From: Citrobacter freundii ATCC 8090 = MTCC 1658 = NBRC 12681
GTDB lineage: Bacteria > Pseudomonadota > Gammaproteobacteria > Enterobacterales > Enterobacteriaceae
Length of the DNA: 64,000 nt
Assembly (NCBI RefSeq): GCF_011064845.1
Contig: NZ_CP049015.1
Span: 2,790,001-2,854,000, forward strand
Direction: 5' to 3'
Positions 36,854-45,868 of this stretch are shown piece by piece. The notes beneath the pieces are model-generated. The model was not told the origin of the DNA, did not search any database, and was given only the letters and a program-made list of their open reading frames with translations. How positions within the stretch are numbered: the stretch's first letter is position 1; each line of letters begins with the position of its first letter. A program made the translations under genes and the position numbers.

Positions 36854-37129
36854 CTATGACTTGTTTCCACTCTCGTCAGCATTGGTTCGTTCTAACTCCC
36901 ACTCAACATCCCTCCCCTGGTACTGCGGCATTACCTCACCTTTGTCTACACTTGTCACAACCTTGTATGACTCATTTTTCCACAAGCCAGTCTGTGGGCA
37001 GATCTGGCCTGATGAACACGATGAAACCGATGGTCTTGAGTATGGGTTGTCATTAGTGCTGTAGAAATTACCGTATCCAGAACCATTTATTGAAGAAACC
37101 ATAAAAACACCACTTAAATAACCAGACAT
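36854..37129 (-). CDS. Unrecognised 91-residue protein with CPxTGxW segment
   Basis: A serine-rich N-terminus is followed by CSSGQICPQTGLWKNE and MPQYQGRDVEWELER. The Cys-Pro-x-Thr-Gly-x-Trp phrase recalls small proteins found with polymorphic toxins, but I cannot assign it. The start could also be the ATG nine codons later (37102). Confidence 0.5.
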   Translation of the reverse strand: MSGYLSGVFMVSSINGSGYGNFYSTNDNPYSRPSVSSCSSGQICPQTGLWKNESYKVVTSVDKGEVMPQYQGRDVEWELERTNADESGNKS

Positions 37130-37216
37130 AATTGCTCAAAGCGGCAATTAATGCTGATTATTAACAATGTCACATCCTAACTGTGAATTTAGTCACACCA
37201 ATACCATCAAGAAACG

Positions 37217-37339
37217 TTACTGCGTAGTCGCGAGCATGGCTGTACGACAGTCATTCCAACCCTCCGCGTACATTTTGGCGTCCTGCCAGTTTGTCTGTAC
37301 GTCAGGGTATGTTGTTTCGACCGTGGTTGGCTCTGCCAC
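37217..37339 (-). CDS. Possible 40-residue protein after cro
   Basis: The frame from GTG 37337-37339, overlapping the end of cro, reads VAEPTTVETTYPDVQTNW and then AKMYAEGWNDCRTAML. The AEGWNDCR phrase is common at the ends of small lambdoid early proteins, so this may be a short gene or the remnant of a longer one. Confidence 0.4.
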   Translation of the reverse strand: MAEPTTVETTYPDVQTNWQDAKMYAEGWNDCRTAMLATTQ

Positions 37340-37601
37340 TATCGGTGCTGGCTACTCTTTGATATGCAGCCGCGGTTCCCTGAGCTGGTAATCCATCCGT
37401 AGGGTTGGGATACAAATCTGGTCGAAGTTCATGTGGTGTAATACCTGTAACCCTGAAAATCGGTAATACGCGGTCCGGAGGAACAGCACCTTTATAACGC
37501 GTTTTCCAGCGGCTAACCGACATGGGCTTTATGCCCAGTAATGCTGCAAGATTGCTGGCATTACCTGCTTTTTTGATAGCTTTCTCTAATCCGTTCATCA
37601 T
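37302..37601 (-). CDS. Cro-like repressor (YdaS/Cro family)
   Basis: A 99-residue protein with an N-terminal helix-turn-helix (NASNLAALLGIKPMSVSRWKTRY). It should bind the same operators as the divergent repressor and favour lytic genes. The ATG at 37601 is preceded by GGAGAC; a second ATG follows directly. It is divergent from cI with three operator-like sites in between. Confidence 0.88.
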   Translation of the reverse strand: MMNGLEKAIKKAGNASNLAALLGIKPMSVSRWKTRYKGAVPPDRVLPIFRVTGITPHELRPDLYPNPTDGLPAQGTAAAYQRVASTDSGRANHGRNNIP

Positions 37602-37623
37602 TGTCTCCAAAAGATACACGAAC

Positions 37624-37654
37624 AAATTAAGCCTTAGACTTAAATACAAATCAA
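37624..37654 (-). promoter_or_regulatory. pR-like promoter of cro
   Basis: On the minus strand, TTGATT (37649-37654) and TAATTT (37624-37629) are 19 bases apart. Operator 1 overlaps the spacer and -10, the same geometry as at pL. Confidence 0.65.
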
Positions 37655-37692
37655 GCCTTGGGCGAGTTTTATTTTATAAGCAAAAGGCTTAT
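37627..37692. promoter_or_regulatory. Right operator cluster, three sites
   Basis: Site 1 (37627-37643) is TTAAGCCTTAGACTTAA. Site 2 (37651-37667) shares the half AAGCCTT. Site 3 (37676-37692) is ATAAGCAAAAGGCTTAT. They fill the cro-cI gap like OR1-3 of lambda, and the site 1 sequence recurs at the left operator. Confidence 0.75.
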
Positions 37693-37701
37693 TCTTTTGA
37701 T

Positions 37702-38088
37702 ATGGCTGAGAAAAAAATACTTAACCCGATTCTCATCGAGCGTTTGACAGAACTGACGCAGCGGGGAATGACAAAATCTGATATGGCAAGGGTTGCAGGG
37801 ATTACTCCGCAATCCGTAAATGGCTGGTTTAAAAAAGGGGTTATCAGCAAAAATTCAGCATTAGCTGTTGCTGATGCTGCTGGGGTATCCGTCCCCTGGC
37901 TACTTGGTGAGGATGTCGGAGAGAAGGATGGCCTTAAGCCTGACGAACAGCGCCTGCTGGAGCTCTACCGCCAACTGCCAGAAGAAGAACAACAGAACAT
38001 GTTGCGGATCGTATCTCTGCGATTGAAAGAGCTCGACGAACTATACGCGAAGTACATGGGGCGTAGAATTAGAAGTGAACCAGAATAA
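37702..38088 (+). CDS. Short CI-type prophage repressor (HTH only)
   Basis: A 128-residue protein from the ATG before AEKKILNPILIERL. It has a helix-turn-helix (MTKSDMARVAGITPQSVNGWFKKG, about residues 23-46), a segment SVPWLLGE typical of CI-like repressors, and a short helical tail (PEEEQQNMLRIVSLRLKEL) that may dimerise. It lacks the S24/LexA peptidase domain of lambda CI, so RecA-driven self-cleavage is not expected. It is divergent from cro. Confidence 0.88.
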   Translation: MAEKKILNPILIERLTELTQRGMTKSDMARVAGITPQSVNGWFKKGVISKNSALAVADAAGVSVPWLLGEDVGEKDGLKPDEQRLLELYRQLPEEEQQNMLRIVSLRLKELDELYAKYMGRRIRSEPE

Positions 38089-38238
38089 TGTGTTTACTTT
38101 CAAATGGTTAGTCTAATATAAATTTGTTATCGTGTGCCTAACAAGCAAGGTATATTTTTCACGACGCATACGAAAATAGCACTTAGATCAAAAACTCGAC
38201 ACTACACAAAAACGTAAATACTTACAGCAAGGCAATGC

Positions 38239-38712
38239 ATGCAAAAGTTGTGTTTTCCCCCGTTACTTACCGCGGGTTTCCATGATTTTGATGACGACGG
38301 ACTGAAGCGTTTATGTGTTGATAGCTTTCCAAAGTCATTGCGCCGAAATGATTTATACTGTAAATATATACAGCATATGAAATTCATTCGCGACATTAAC
38401 CTGCAAATAAAATGTTTTAGCGAAGTTTGGATAGATGGTTCATTTACTACAGAAAAACCAGAGCCAGATGATATTGATTTGCTTTTAGTTTTAGATTATC
38501 AAGCATTGAATCAGTTACCTTCTACATTGCATGGTCAGGTAGGAGCAATGCTGGATCGTCAATACGTAAAGCAGAATTTTAATATTGATGTTCTGCTCTT
38601 GGCTGAAAACCACCCTCAAGTTAACTATAGTGAAAGAAGAAGTTACTGGCGCGGTTGGTTTGGTTTTGATCGTAAGGAGAATCCAAAGGGTTTGGTGAGG
38701 ATCATGCTATGA
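38239..38712 (+). CDS. DUF6932-like nucleotidyltransferase, first gene of accessory pair
   Basis: A 157-residue protein with the DNA-polymerase-beta-type nucleotidyltransferase signature: G67-S68, D78-x-D80 (WIDGSFTTEKPEPDDIDLLL) and a third acid D117 (NFNIDVLL). The catalytic set is therefore complete. The N-terminal part (FPPLLTAGFHDFDDDGLKRL) resembles the DUF6932 family. The stop overlaps the next gene's ATG (ATGA). It is AT-rich and lies between cI and the left operator, where lambdoid phages carry genes expressed in the lysogen. It probably modifies an RNA or protein with nucleotides, as an antitoxin or effector; the target is unknown. Confidence 0.75.
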   Translation: MQKLCFPPLLTAGFHDFDDDGLKRLCVDSFPKSLRRNDLYCKYIQHMKFIRDINLQIKCFSEVWIDGSFTTEKPEPDDIDLLLVLDYQALNQLPSTLHGQVGAMLDRQYVKQNFNIDVLLLAENHPQVNYSERRSYWRGWFGFDRKENPKGLVRIML

Positions 38713-39641
38713 ACGATGATAAAATTTTCAAGTCATTAAATGACAGAATTGCTTTCGTTCAGCGTGAGGTTGACTCTCTTTCCCTAACGAGTAATCACAC
38801 TTTTGCTGATAGAGTTTTATTCAACTCTATGGATTCTCATTTAAGCGATTTACTGGAAGAAAAACGTCACATCGAGTCGAGACACCCACTGGTTGACTTC
38901 ATGGAGTTACGCCTCAGAGGGACTTTGGTTGATTTTGGAACAATTCCTTTAGAGCTTCTTTCTGCATTATCTGGCAGTTTGGCAGGGCTAATTCAAAAAG
39001 CGACACACAGAATCTCAAGCGGTAAAGACTCCAGTAGAGTACCGCAAAGTATAAGAACACAACTAGATATGCGGCTTGCTGACTTAACACCAGGCTCAAC
39101 AAGGTTAGCTATCACCTTTTCAACAGGATCGTGTGAATTGGTTGATACTGTTTCGAGCCATGCTGTTAAGGAGATTTTTTCACTTTTAGGCACTGATAGT
39201 GACGTTGAGTTCATCTCGAAAATTGCTGAAATAGGTACAAATTCTGCCGCCAGTTTGCAAAAAATTGCCCAAGAATGTGAAAAGAACAACTTAAACTTTG
39301 ATCTTAGTTGGGTTGGCCCTCTTAGTAATGGAAAACGCCATGTTTCATTGAACAATGAACGTTTACGTAAGTTATCTCAGCGCCTAATGACCACACATGT
39401 ATCCAAACCTTACGATGAAGTTATCACCGGTGAATTAGCTTTATTATCTATGTTCGGGAAATTGGAAATAGTCAATGAATTCGGCAAGTTTAAATGCTCA
39501 TATCCTATTGAAATGCTTGGTAACTTGCAAAGTAAATATAAGGTAGGGGAGCGTGTGAGCGTAATTGCGACGGTTACAGAAATACACAACGAGAGACTGA
39601 ATTACGTCAAAAAAAATCTAATGATTAAAAGTTTCCAGTAA
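38709..39641 (+). CDS. Unrecognised 310-residue partner of the nucleotidyltransferase
   Basis: A soluble protein in three parts: charged helices (1-60), a middle domain with ELRLRGTLVDFGTIPLELLS and a conserved-looking LTPGSTRLAI phrase (about 62-160), and a C-terminal β-rich part (about 232-305, GKFKCSYPIEML, YKVGERVSVIATVTEI) that could be an OB-like barrel. One R-x4-H string (R225-H230) is present but is weak evidence for a HEPN nuclease. Translation is coupled to the nucleotidyltransferase. A strong terminator follows. I cannot name the family. Confidence 0.75.
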   Translation: MNDDKIFKSLNDRIAFVQREVDSLSLTSNHTFADRVLFNSMDSHLSDLLEEKRHIESRHPLVDFMELRLRGTLVDFGTIPLELLSALSGSLAGLIQKATHRISSGKDSSRVPQSIRTQLDMRLADLTPGSTRLAITFSTGSCELVDTVSSHAVKEIFSLLGTDSDVEFISKIAEIGTNSAASLQKIAQECEKNNLNFDLSWVGPLSNGKRHVSLNNERLRKLSQRLMTTHVSKPYDEVITGELALLSMFGKLEIVNEFGKFKCSYPIEMLGNLQSKYKVGERVSVIATVTEIHNERLNYVKKNLMIKSFQ

Positions 39642-39651
39642 AGTTTTGACT

Positions 39652-39676
39652 CCCGGCCTTCGCGCCGGGTTTTTTA
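39652..39676 (+). terminator. Terminator of the accessory operon
   Basis: The stem CCCGGC/GCCGGG is followed by six T bases, 10 bases after the stop of the 310-residue gene. Confidence 0.92.
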
Positions 39677-39880
39677 TTGCCCTTTTCTCATCATAGCTGC
39701 CGCATCCCGCAATACACCTTTGTGAATCACATTTCCCACTGCCCTGCGCTTAGCCTCTAGGCTGTCAACAATTGCATACCGGCTGATCACAATCCCGTTA
39801 GCTATCAGACTGACAACTGCACCACCAATCTCACCCGCAATGAATGCTGCGCGGTCTTCTTCCAGTTCGTCACGATCCAT
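39674..39880 (-). CDS. Small phage protein at the end of the immunity region
   Basis: A 68-residue protein (MDRDELEEDRAAFIAGEIGGAVVSLIANGIVISRYAIVD...). It is on the opposite strand to the accessory operon and convergent with it; its last codons overlap the U-tract of the terminator. The ATG at 39880 is chosen over one 12 codons upstream. I do not recognise the family. Confidence 0.6.
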   Translation of the reverse strand: MDRDELEEDRAAFIAGEIGGAVVSLIANGIVISRYAIVDSLEAKRRAVGNVIHKGVLRDAAAMMRKGQ

Positions 39881-39943
39881 AACCAACCCTCTATGATGCT
39901 TTTCTGACCATAGCATCCTCTACTCACGTGTATTCGTCAAAAA

Positions 39944-39960
39944 ATAAGCCCGAAACTTAA
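39944..39960. promoter_or_regulatory. Left operator site 2
   Basis: ATAAGCCCGAAACTTAA matches 13 of 17 positions of right operator site 1. Confidence 0.65.
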
Positions 39961-39980
39961 CCATGAGATTAGTTGAAGGC

Positions 39981-40010
39981 TTGACACCAATTAAGTCTGA
40001 GGCTTAATAT
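39981..40010 (+). promoter_or_regulatory. pL-like promoter with operator site 1
   Basis: TTGACA (39981-39986) and TAATAT (40005-40010) are 18 bases apart and direct transcription towards int. The operator TTAAGTCTGAGGCTTAA (39991-40007) lies over the spacer and -10; its reverse complement differs from right operator site 1 at a single base. Confidence 0.85.
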
Positions 40011-40240
40011 AAATCCACATCAACACAACCACCGAGGCAGGACGCCCACGAAGTAGCCGTCCGGGGCATACGAAGACCGGAATGAGGTGGCGAGATTAAC
40101 GCGCAGTAGGTTTGAAATGTTCCGCCAGCCTGGCGACAAGGGCAAACACAGAAGTGAGCTTCGCGGTGGCGAATTGCAGAGTGAAAAAATCAGCGCCGCA
40201 GCGCCACCAGCGAAGTTCACTCAGAAAACTGGAGAACATC
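40011..40240. other. pL leader
   Basis: No supported gene; in lambdoid phages this stretch carries the antiterminator gene or nut-like sites, but neither can be recognised here. Confidence 0.4.
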
Positions 40241-40447
40241 ATGGTTCATCAGCACTACGGTACACAGACAGTAAACCGCGGCGCAGTTCAGCCGGGGATG
40301 CTCGTCAAACACAAAGACTCAACCTGGACGGCATCAGCTAACGCTCGCGGACGTTTGTATCTGCATCGCGGCGTGGAGATGACTTACACCAAGGATTTGC
40401 TGGTTGAAGTTTATCTAAACGGTCTGGGGCATGGCCTCAGGCACTAG
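40241..40447 (+). CDS. Small early phage protein (68 aa)
   Basis: The ATG at 40241 with GGAG upstream opens MVHQHYGTQTVNRGAVQPGMLVKHKDSTW..., a soluble β-rich protein of a type often seen in the pL operon of lambdoid prophages. The function is unknown. It is followed by the cysteine-rich gene 12 bases later. Confidence 0.7.
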   Translation: MVHQHYGTQTVNRGAVQPGMLVKHKDSTWTASANARGRLYLHRGVEMTYTKDLLVEVYLNGLGHGLRH

Positions 40448-40458
40448 CGGAGGATGTC

Positions 40459-40620
40459 ATGTTAGACAAGAAATGCGGATATTGCGGCAAGCCGGTTAAA
40501 ACTGAAGAAGTAATCAAAAGCACCCTTCTCTATCGCAACGGCTCACAGCTGGCACGCAAAGAGAAAGAGTATTGTTCCAAGCGCTGCGCTTCTTACGACC
40601 AGATGGCGCACGAAGGCTAA
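40459..40620 (+). CDS. Small zinc-ribbon early protein (53 aa)
   Basis: A short protein with CGYCGK and CSKRC pairs, starting MLDKKCGYCGKPVKTEEV, very probably a zinc ribbon. GGAGG lies seven bases before the ATG. The function is unknown. It is part of the pL operon. Confidence 0.75.
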   Translation: MLDKKCGYCGKPVKTEEVIKSTLLYRNGSQLARKEKEYCSKRCASYDQMAHEG

Positions 40621-40706
40621 ATAGCAGTCCCAAAATATGAAATTAAAAATTCGCCATTAGTTTGGCGTGGATTCTTACACCCTGAATAAACCAACAGGAA
40701 TAATTT

Positions 40707-40994
40707 ATGAAAATCGTAAAAGTCGAATTAAATCTGAAAGCAGTAAATAAAGAAATTGCTTTATTCAACTGCGAAAAGAAAGTGTCTGGCGTTATTCACT
40801 CAATCAAAAACGGTGCAACAACCGTCGTTCTCGATGGCGGCTATGTGCTCGGTCAGTTCGATTGCCCTCACTGTGCAGTAACAGCCATTTCACTGCTTGC
40901 GGTGCAGGTGAGCGATGGTGATAAGGCAGGTTTTGGTAACTACCGCAGCTACAAACTCGATTACTCAGAAAGAGTTTTCAGCATCGTGCATTAA
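40707..40994 (+). CDS. Early phage protein (95 aa)
   Basis: A soluble protein (MKIVKVELNLKAVNKEIALFNCEKKVSGVIHSI...) with a CPHC pair. It lies just before the recE-like gene. I do not recognise a characterised family. AGGAA precedes the ATG. Confidence 0.7.
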   Translation: MKIVKVELNLKAVNKEIALFNCEKKVSGVIHSIKNGATTVVLDGGYVLGQFDCPHCAVTAISLLAVQVSDGDKAGFGNYRSYKLDYSERVFSIVH

Positions 40995-41865
40995 GAAAAC
41001 GCCCACCGAAGCGGGCGTGCCCTGTCCGGTCCAACCGACCAAAGCGTACCGGACATAACAACCTGCTATATCGGGGTGCTGTTAAGGCACCTCCATTCTA
41101 CACGAATCGAGGATAAAGTAATGAGTGGAACTAATCCTGTATTTTTAGTCCGCAGAGCAAAAAAACAATCCGGTAATAAAGATGCGGTGCTCTGGTGCAG
41201 CGATGATTTTGAGGCTGTAAATGCAACACTGGATTATTTGTTGATTAAAACTGGCGCGAAGCTGAAAAATTATTTTAAAGCTGTAGCCACTAATTTTCCA
41301 GTCGTTAATGAGTTGCCTCCAGAAGGCGAACTCAGCTTAACGTTTTGCGATTTCTACCGCCTCCGCGACGACAATATGACATGGGAACAAATCCCAGGTG
41401 TTACGTTGCCCTCTTCTGATGCGGCCGCCGAAGCACGTCAGCATATCGTTAACGGTGTTGATACCTCCACCGGAGAAATTGTCGATCAATCTCAGTTAGA
41501 CCAGTCTGACAACAATGGCCTGGACGTCGATGAATACGACGATGAATACACCCGGTACCCGATCGTTCAGATGCCCTTCCGTAAGCAACTATTGTCCCAG
41601 TTCACATCCGATGCGCTTCGTCATCATCTCACTCTGACAGAGCATAAAGAGATAGTCGGTCTGGAAATGGATACCGATAACGGATACGTCCAGAACCTGA
41701 TACTTGCAGCCGAAAGTGTCGAAGGTATCAAGAAACTCGACATGCCGTTCCTCTGGCAATATACGAAAGCAATGAAGGACGTATTTGATCCAGAAAAACG
41801 CCACGAGCTTTCTCTTATGTTGCATTTTTCTAAAGCCTGGATTGAAACCACGCATATTGTAGTGG

Positions 41866-43034
<1,169 letters not shown>

Positions 43035-44761
43035 TGAGGCACCTGTAATGTTCTGAGGTGAGCATATCACCTCTGTTCAGGTGGCCAAATTCAGTAAACC
43101 ACTACATATTGATCGCGGCACCTTAGTAAAAGAGTGGATTGCCGGGAACCGCATCAGCAAGGTGTTGCCACCAAACACGCCGGAGAAAGCGCCAGAGAAA
43201 AAAGAAAAGTTAACGACAGTGACGGCAGAACGCTACAAACGTGCCGTTGCTCAGTCTATCTATAACCTGAATGTTGAATCCTGTATTGCCCGCATTTATC
43301 CCGACGCGGAACCCGGTTCAATTACGGTAGAACAATTAAAATCAGCGAAAGAACTCATCGACTCTCGCGATGACATACAAGCCAAAGTTATTAAAGTCAT
43401 TTCTCAAATTAATGACATCATGGATTACGATGCCCTCTCAATTTTTGGCGTCACTCGCGCTATTGACTGGAGTGACTGCCTGAATATCGGTCCTGTAATA
43501 CTGCGAGATCAGGCGCGTAAGTGGCTGGCTGAAAACGGCATCTATTCCAACGGTAAGAAGTCGAACGGCTATAGAGAATGGGAGGAAGATCCTCGCTCGG
43601 CGCGCCACTCCGATAGCCCATCAACGGAAGAAGTTGGTAAGCAACTTGCTGCTCAGCGTGGAGAGTTCGTCGAGGGTATCAGCGACCCTGATGATCCTAA
43701 ATGGGTAAAAACTGAGACAAGCCAGCAGTCTGCAGAAACAGAGCTGGTTAAAAATGTCGGTAACGGAATATTCGACGTTACGGCTTTGCTGCAGAACTCA
43801 GCAACTCATGGCACGAAAAAAGCTACGGAGACCACCAGCAATGTGCAGGTTCAAGAAACTGTCAGTGATGAAAAACAGGCTGGTGATGCGCTGCATACAG
43901 GCAAGAGCAGTGTGGAAACTGGTGAAGAGTCACATACCAGCCAGCAAGCCGATGTAAACCAGAATACAAATTCTGTCCCCCAAAATAGCGATTCTGTAAA
44001 CCAAACCGAACCAGTTGCGGCACAAACCGAGCCAGAAGCGCAATCTGACGAACCGGCTATTGTTTACCCCGCTTACTTCGAGCCAGGCCGCTATGAGGGT
44101 TTGCCGAACGAGGTTTATCACGCAGCGAACGGTATCAGCTCTATCACCACACGTAACTCGCCACTGTGGAAAACAGCGCCGAAGCAGCAGATCGCTTATT
44201 TGGCAGTGAAGTACTGGGCACGCTTGTACTGCCCTGAAGTCATCCTCGGCGTCTACAGCCCAGATGAAGTTGAGCCGCGTACTGAGAAAGAGATTAACCC
44301 GGCACCGAAGCACGTTAACCTGGCTGAAATTTCTGGTGACACCGTCACAACCACGCAAAGCGCACAGGAATCGTCGGTAAATATCGACTCTCTTGCCGAT
44401 GATTTCCGCGAACGAATCGATGCCGCTCAGGATGTTGATAGTGCAAAAGCACTGCGCGCTGATATCGAAAGCGCGAAGACCACGCTCGGTTCAGCCCTGT
44501 TCACTGAGCTGAAGAACAAAGCGGTGAAGCGCTACTACCTGGTTGATTCACGTAACAAGGTTGAGGCCGCGATCAACTCCCTGCCGTCTCCGGGCGAACC
44601 GGATGCAACGGCGCGTTTCGGGGAAGTTGAGCGAGTTCTTGCAACTGCGAAACGTCATCTGGGCGACGAGCTGCACGATCAGTTCAGCATCACCCTGGCG
44701 GATATGAAACCGGAATACGTGGCCTAAGGGAGGCGGGAGGGTCCGCCCTCCCGGTAACAAG

Positions 44762-45106
44762 ATGAGTAAATCTTTAAACGCACGCTGCATCCGCCGCTGG
44801 GAAATTGAGTTCAAAGGGCGTTGCGATTCGAAAGTAAGTCCTTGGTGGCGCAAACACCACCTTCGCGGTTACATCCGGGAATGCGCCCTGGCAACTGCCG
44901 ACTGCATGGTTGAGCGTATGGCTGAGGACAACGCTCTGGTTGATTTTCAAGATAATGGTCGCGGCTGGTCACCGGAGTTCTCTGCCTGGTACCACGAACG
45001 CCGAGAACAGTACCTCAAAGAGGCGCGCGACTATCTAAACGAAGACGCCACCAATGACGAGATCGACGAGGAAATCCAGAACGAGCTGGAGGCCTGGAAT
45101 GACTGA
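44762..45106 (+). CDS. Early phage protein (114 aa)
   Basis: A soluble, acidic protein (MSKSLNARCIRRWEIEFKGRC...WWRKHHLRGYIREC...). It lies after the recE/recT remnant, and its stop overlaps the next start (ATGACTGA). It is a common member of the pL operon of Salmonella/E. coli lambdoid prophages, with no known function. Confidence 0.75.
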   Translation: MSKSLNARCIRRWEIEFKGRCDSKVSPWWRKHHLRGYIRECALATADCMVERMAEDNALVDFQDNGRGWSPEFSAWYHERREQYLKEARDYLNEDATNDEIDEEIQNELEAWND

Positions 45107-45302
45107 GCTGAATTATAACCCGGCAGACCCCGATAAAATGCAACTCCCGAAGGGTAAGACCTGCGGCGACTGCGCCCATATCCGTCGCTGTAAGGCAATT
45201 TTCGGGCATACCGAAACCGATGCCTATTGCGATTGGTCGCCGTCCCGAGCGGTTTTCCGTCAACCATCGAATCCAGAAGGCGGTGACCATGCGATTAATT
45301 AA
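45099..45302 (+). CDS. Early phage protein with cysteine motif (67 aa)
   Basis: It starts MTELNYNPADPDKMQLPKGK and contains CGDCAHIRRC followed by a late cysteine (AYCDW), a probable zinc site. It is coupled to the gene before (8-base overlap) and overlaps the DUF4060 gene after it. The function is unknown. Confidence 0.75.
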   Translation: MTELNYNPADPDKMQLPKGKTCGDCAHIRRCKAIFGHTETDAYCDWSPSRAVFRQPSNPEGGDHAIN

Positions 45303-45531
45303 CCGAGGCAACCAGCAATCCCCGTTAGCGCGTCAGGCATGCGACATAGCACTGGCCACTCATGCAGAACGTTACGGCGACTATGGCCGCAGCAAGATGA
45401 AGGAGACGTACACGGTGAGAGTTGAAGGTGTGAAGGTATGGGTGGAAGTGGTGAACCGTAAGGCGAGCTATGTGGCCACGGCAATGACAGGTATGCGCCG
45501 GTTGCGCGCGCTGCCGGGTCAGGTGAGTTGA
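45289..45531 (+). CDS. DUF4060 family phage protein
   Basis: An 80-residue protein (MRLINRGNQQSPLARQACDIALATHAERYG...) of the DUF4060 family found next to xis in lambdoid prophages. The ATG at 45289 overlaps the preceding gene by 14 bases. Confidence 0.8.
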   Translation: MRLINRGNQQSPLARQACDIALATHAERYGDYGRSKMKETYTVRVEGVKVWVEVVNRKASYVATAMTGMRRLRALPGQVS

Positions 45532-45595
45532 TAACGATATTTCATTAACAGTTTTCCGGCAGCTCTATAATAAGTTGCCGGAAGCCGGAGGTAGT

Positions 45596-45868
45596 ATGGC
45601 CAAGCTTCTTAATCTGCTGGAATGGGCGAATTCAACTTATTCAACCCCACCGTCTCTTTCAACACTTCGCCGCTGGGCGCGGGAGGGGCGTATTTACCCT
45701 GCTCCGGAACTTCACGGCAAAGAATATAAGGTTCAGCCAGATGCCATCTATGTGGATCCGAGCAAAAAGAACCTTCGTCACAAAGCAAAACGCATATCGC
45801 TGCCAACTGGCGGCACTCTACTGGAGAGACTGACTCATGGCGAAAAGGCCAGTACGTTACGACGCTAA
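45596..45868 (+). CDS. xis: Excisionase
   Basis: A 90-residue winged-helix directionality factor: LLNLLEWANSTYSTPPSLSTLRRWAREGRIYPAPELHG is the DNA-binding core. It overlaps int by 32 bases, as in lambda. The ATG at 45596 follows GGAGG. Confidence 0.9.
   Translation: MAKLLNLLEWANSTYSTPPSLSTLRRWAREGRIYPAPELHGKEYKVQPDAIYVDPSKKNLRHKAKRISLPTGGTLLERLTHGEKASTLRR

Noticed and set aside
38709..39641. HEPN nuclease call from the R-x4-H string (R225-H230)
   Set aside because: The residue after R is hydrophobic, not the usual polar one, and such strings occur by chance; the rest does not look like HEPN.
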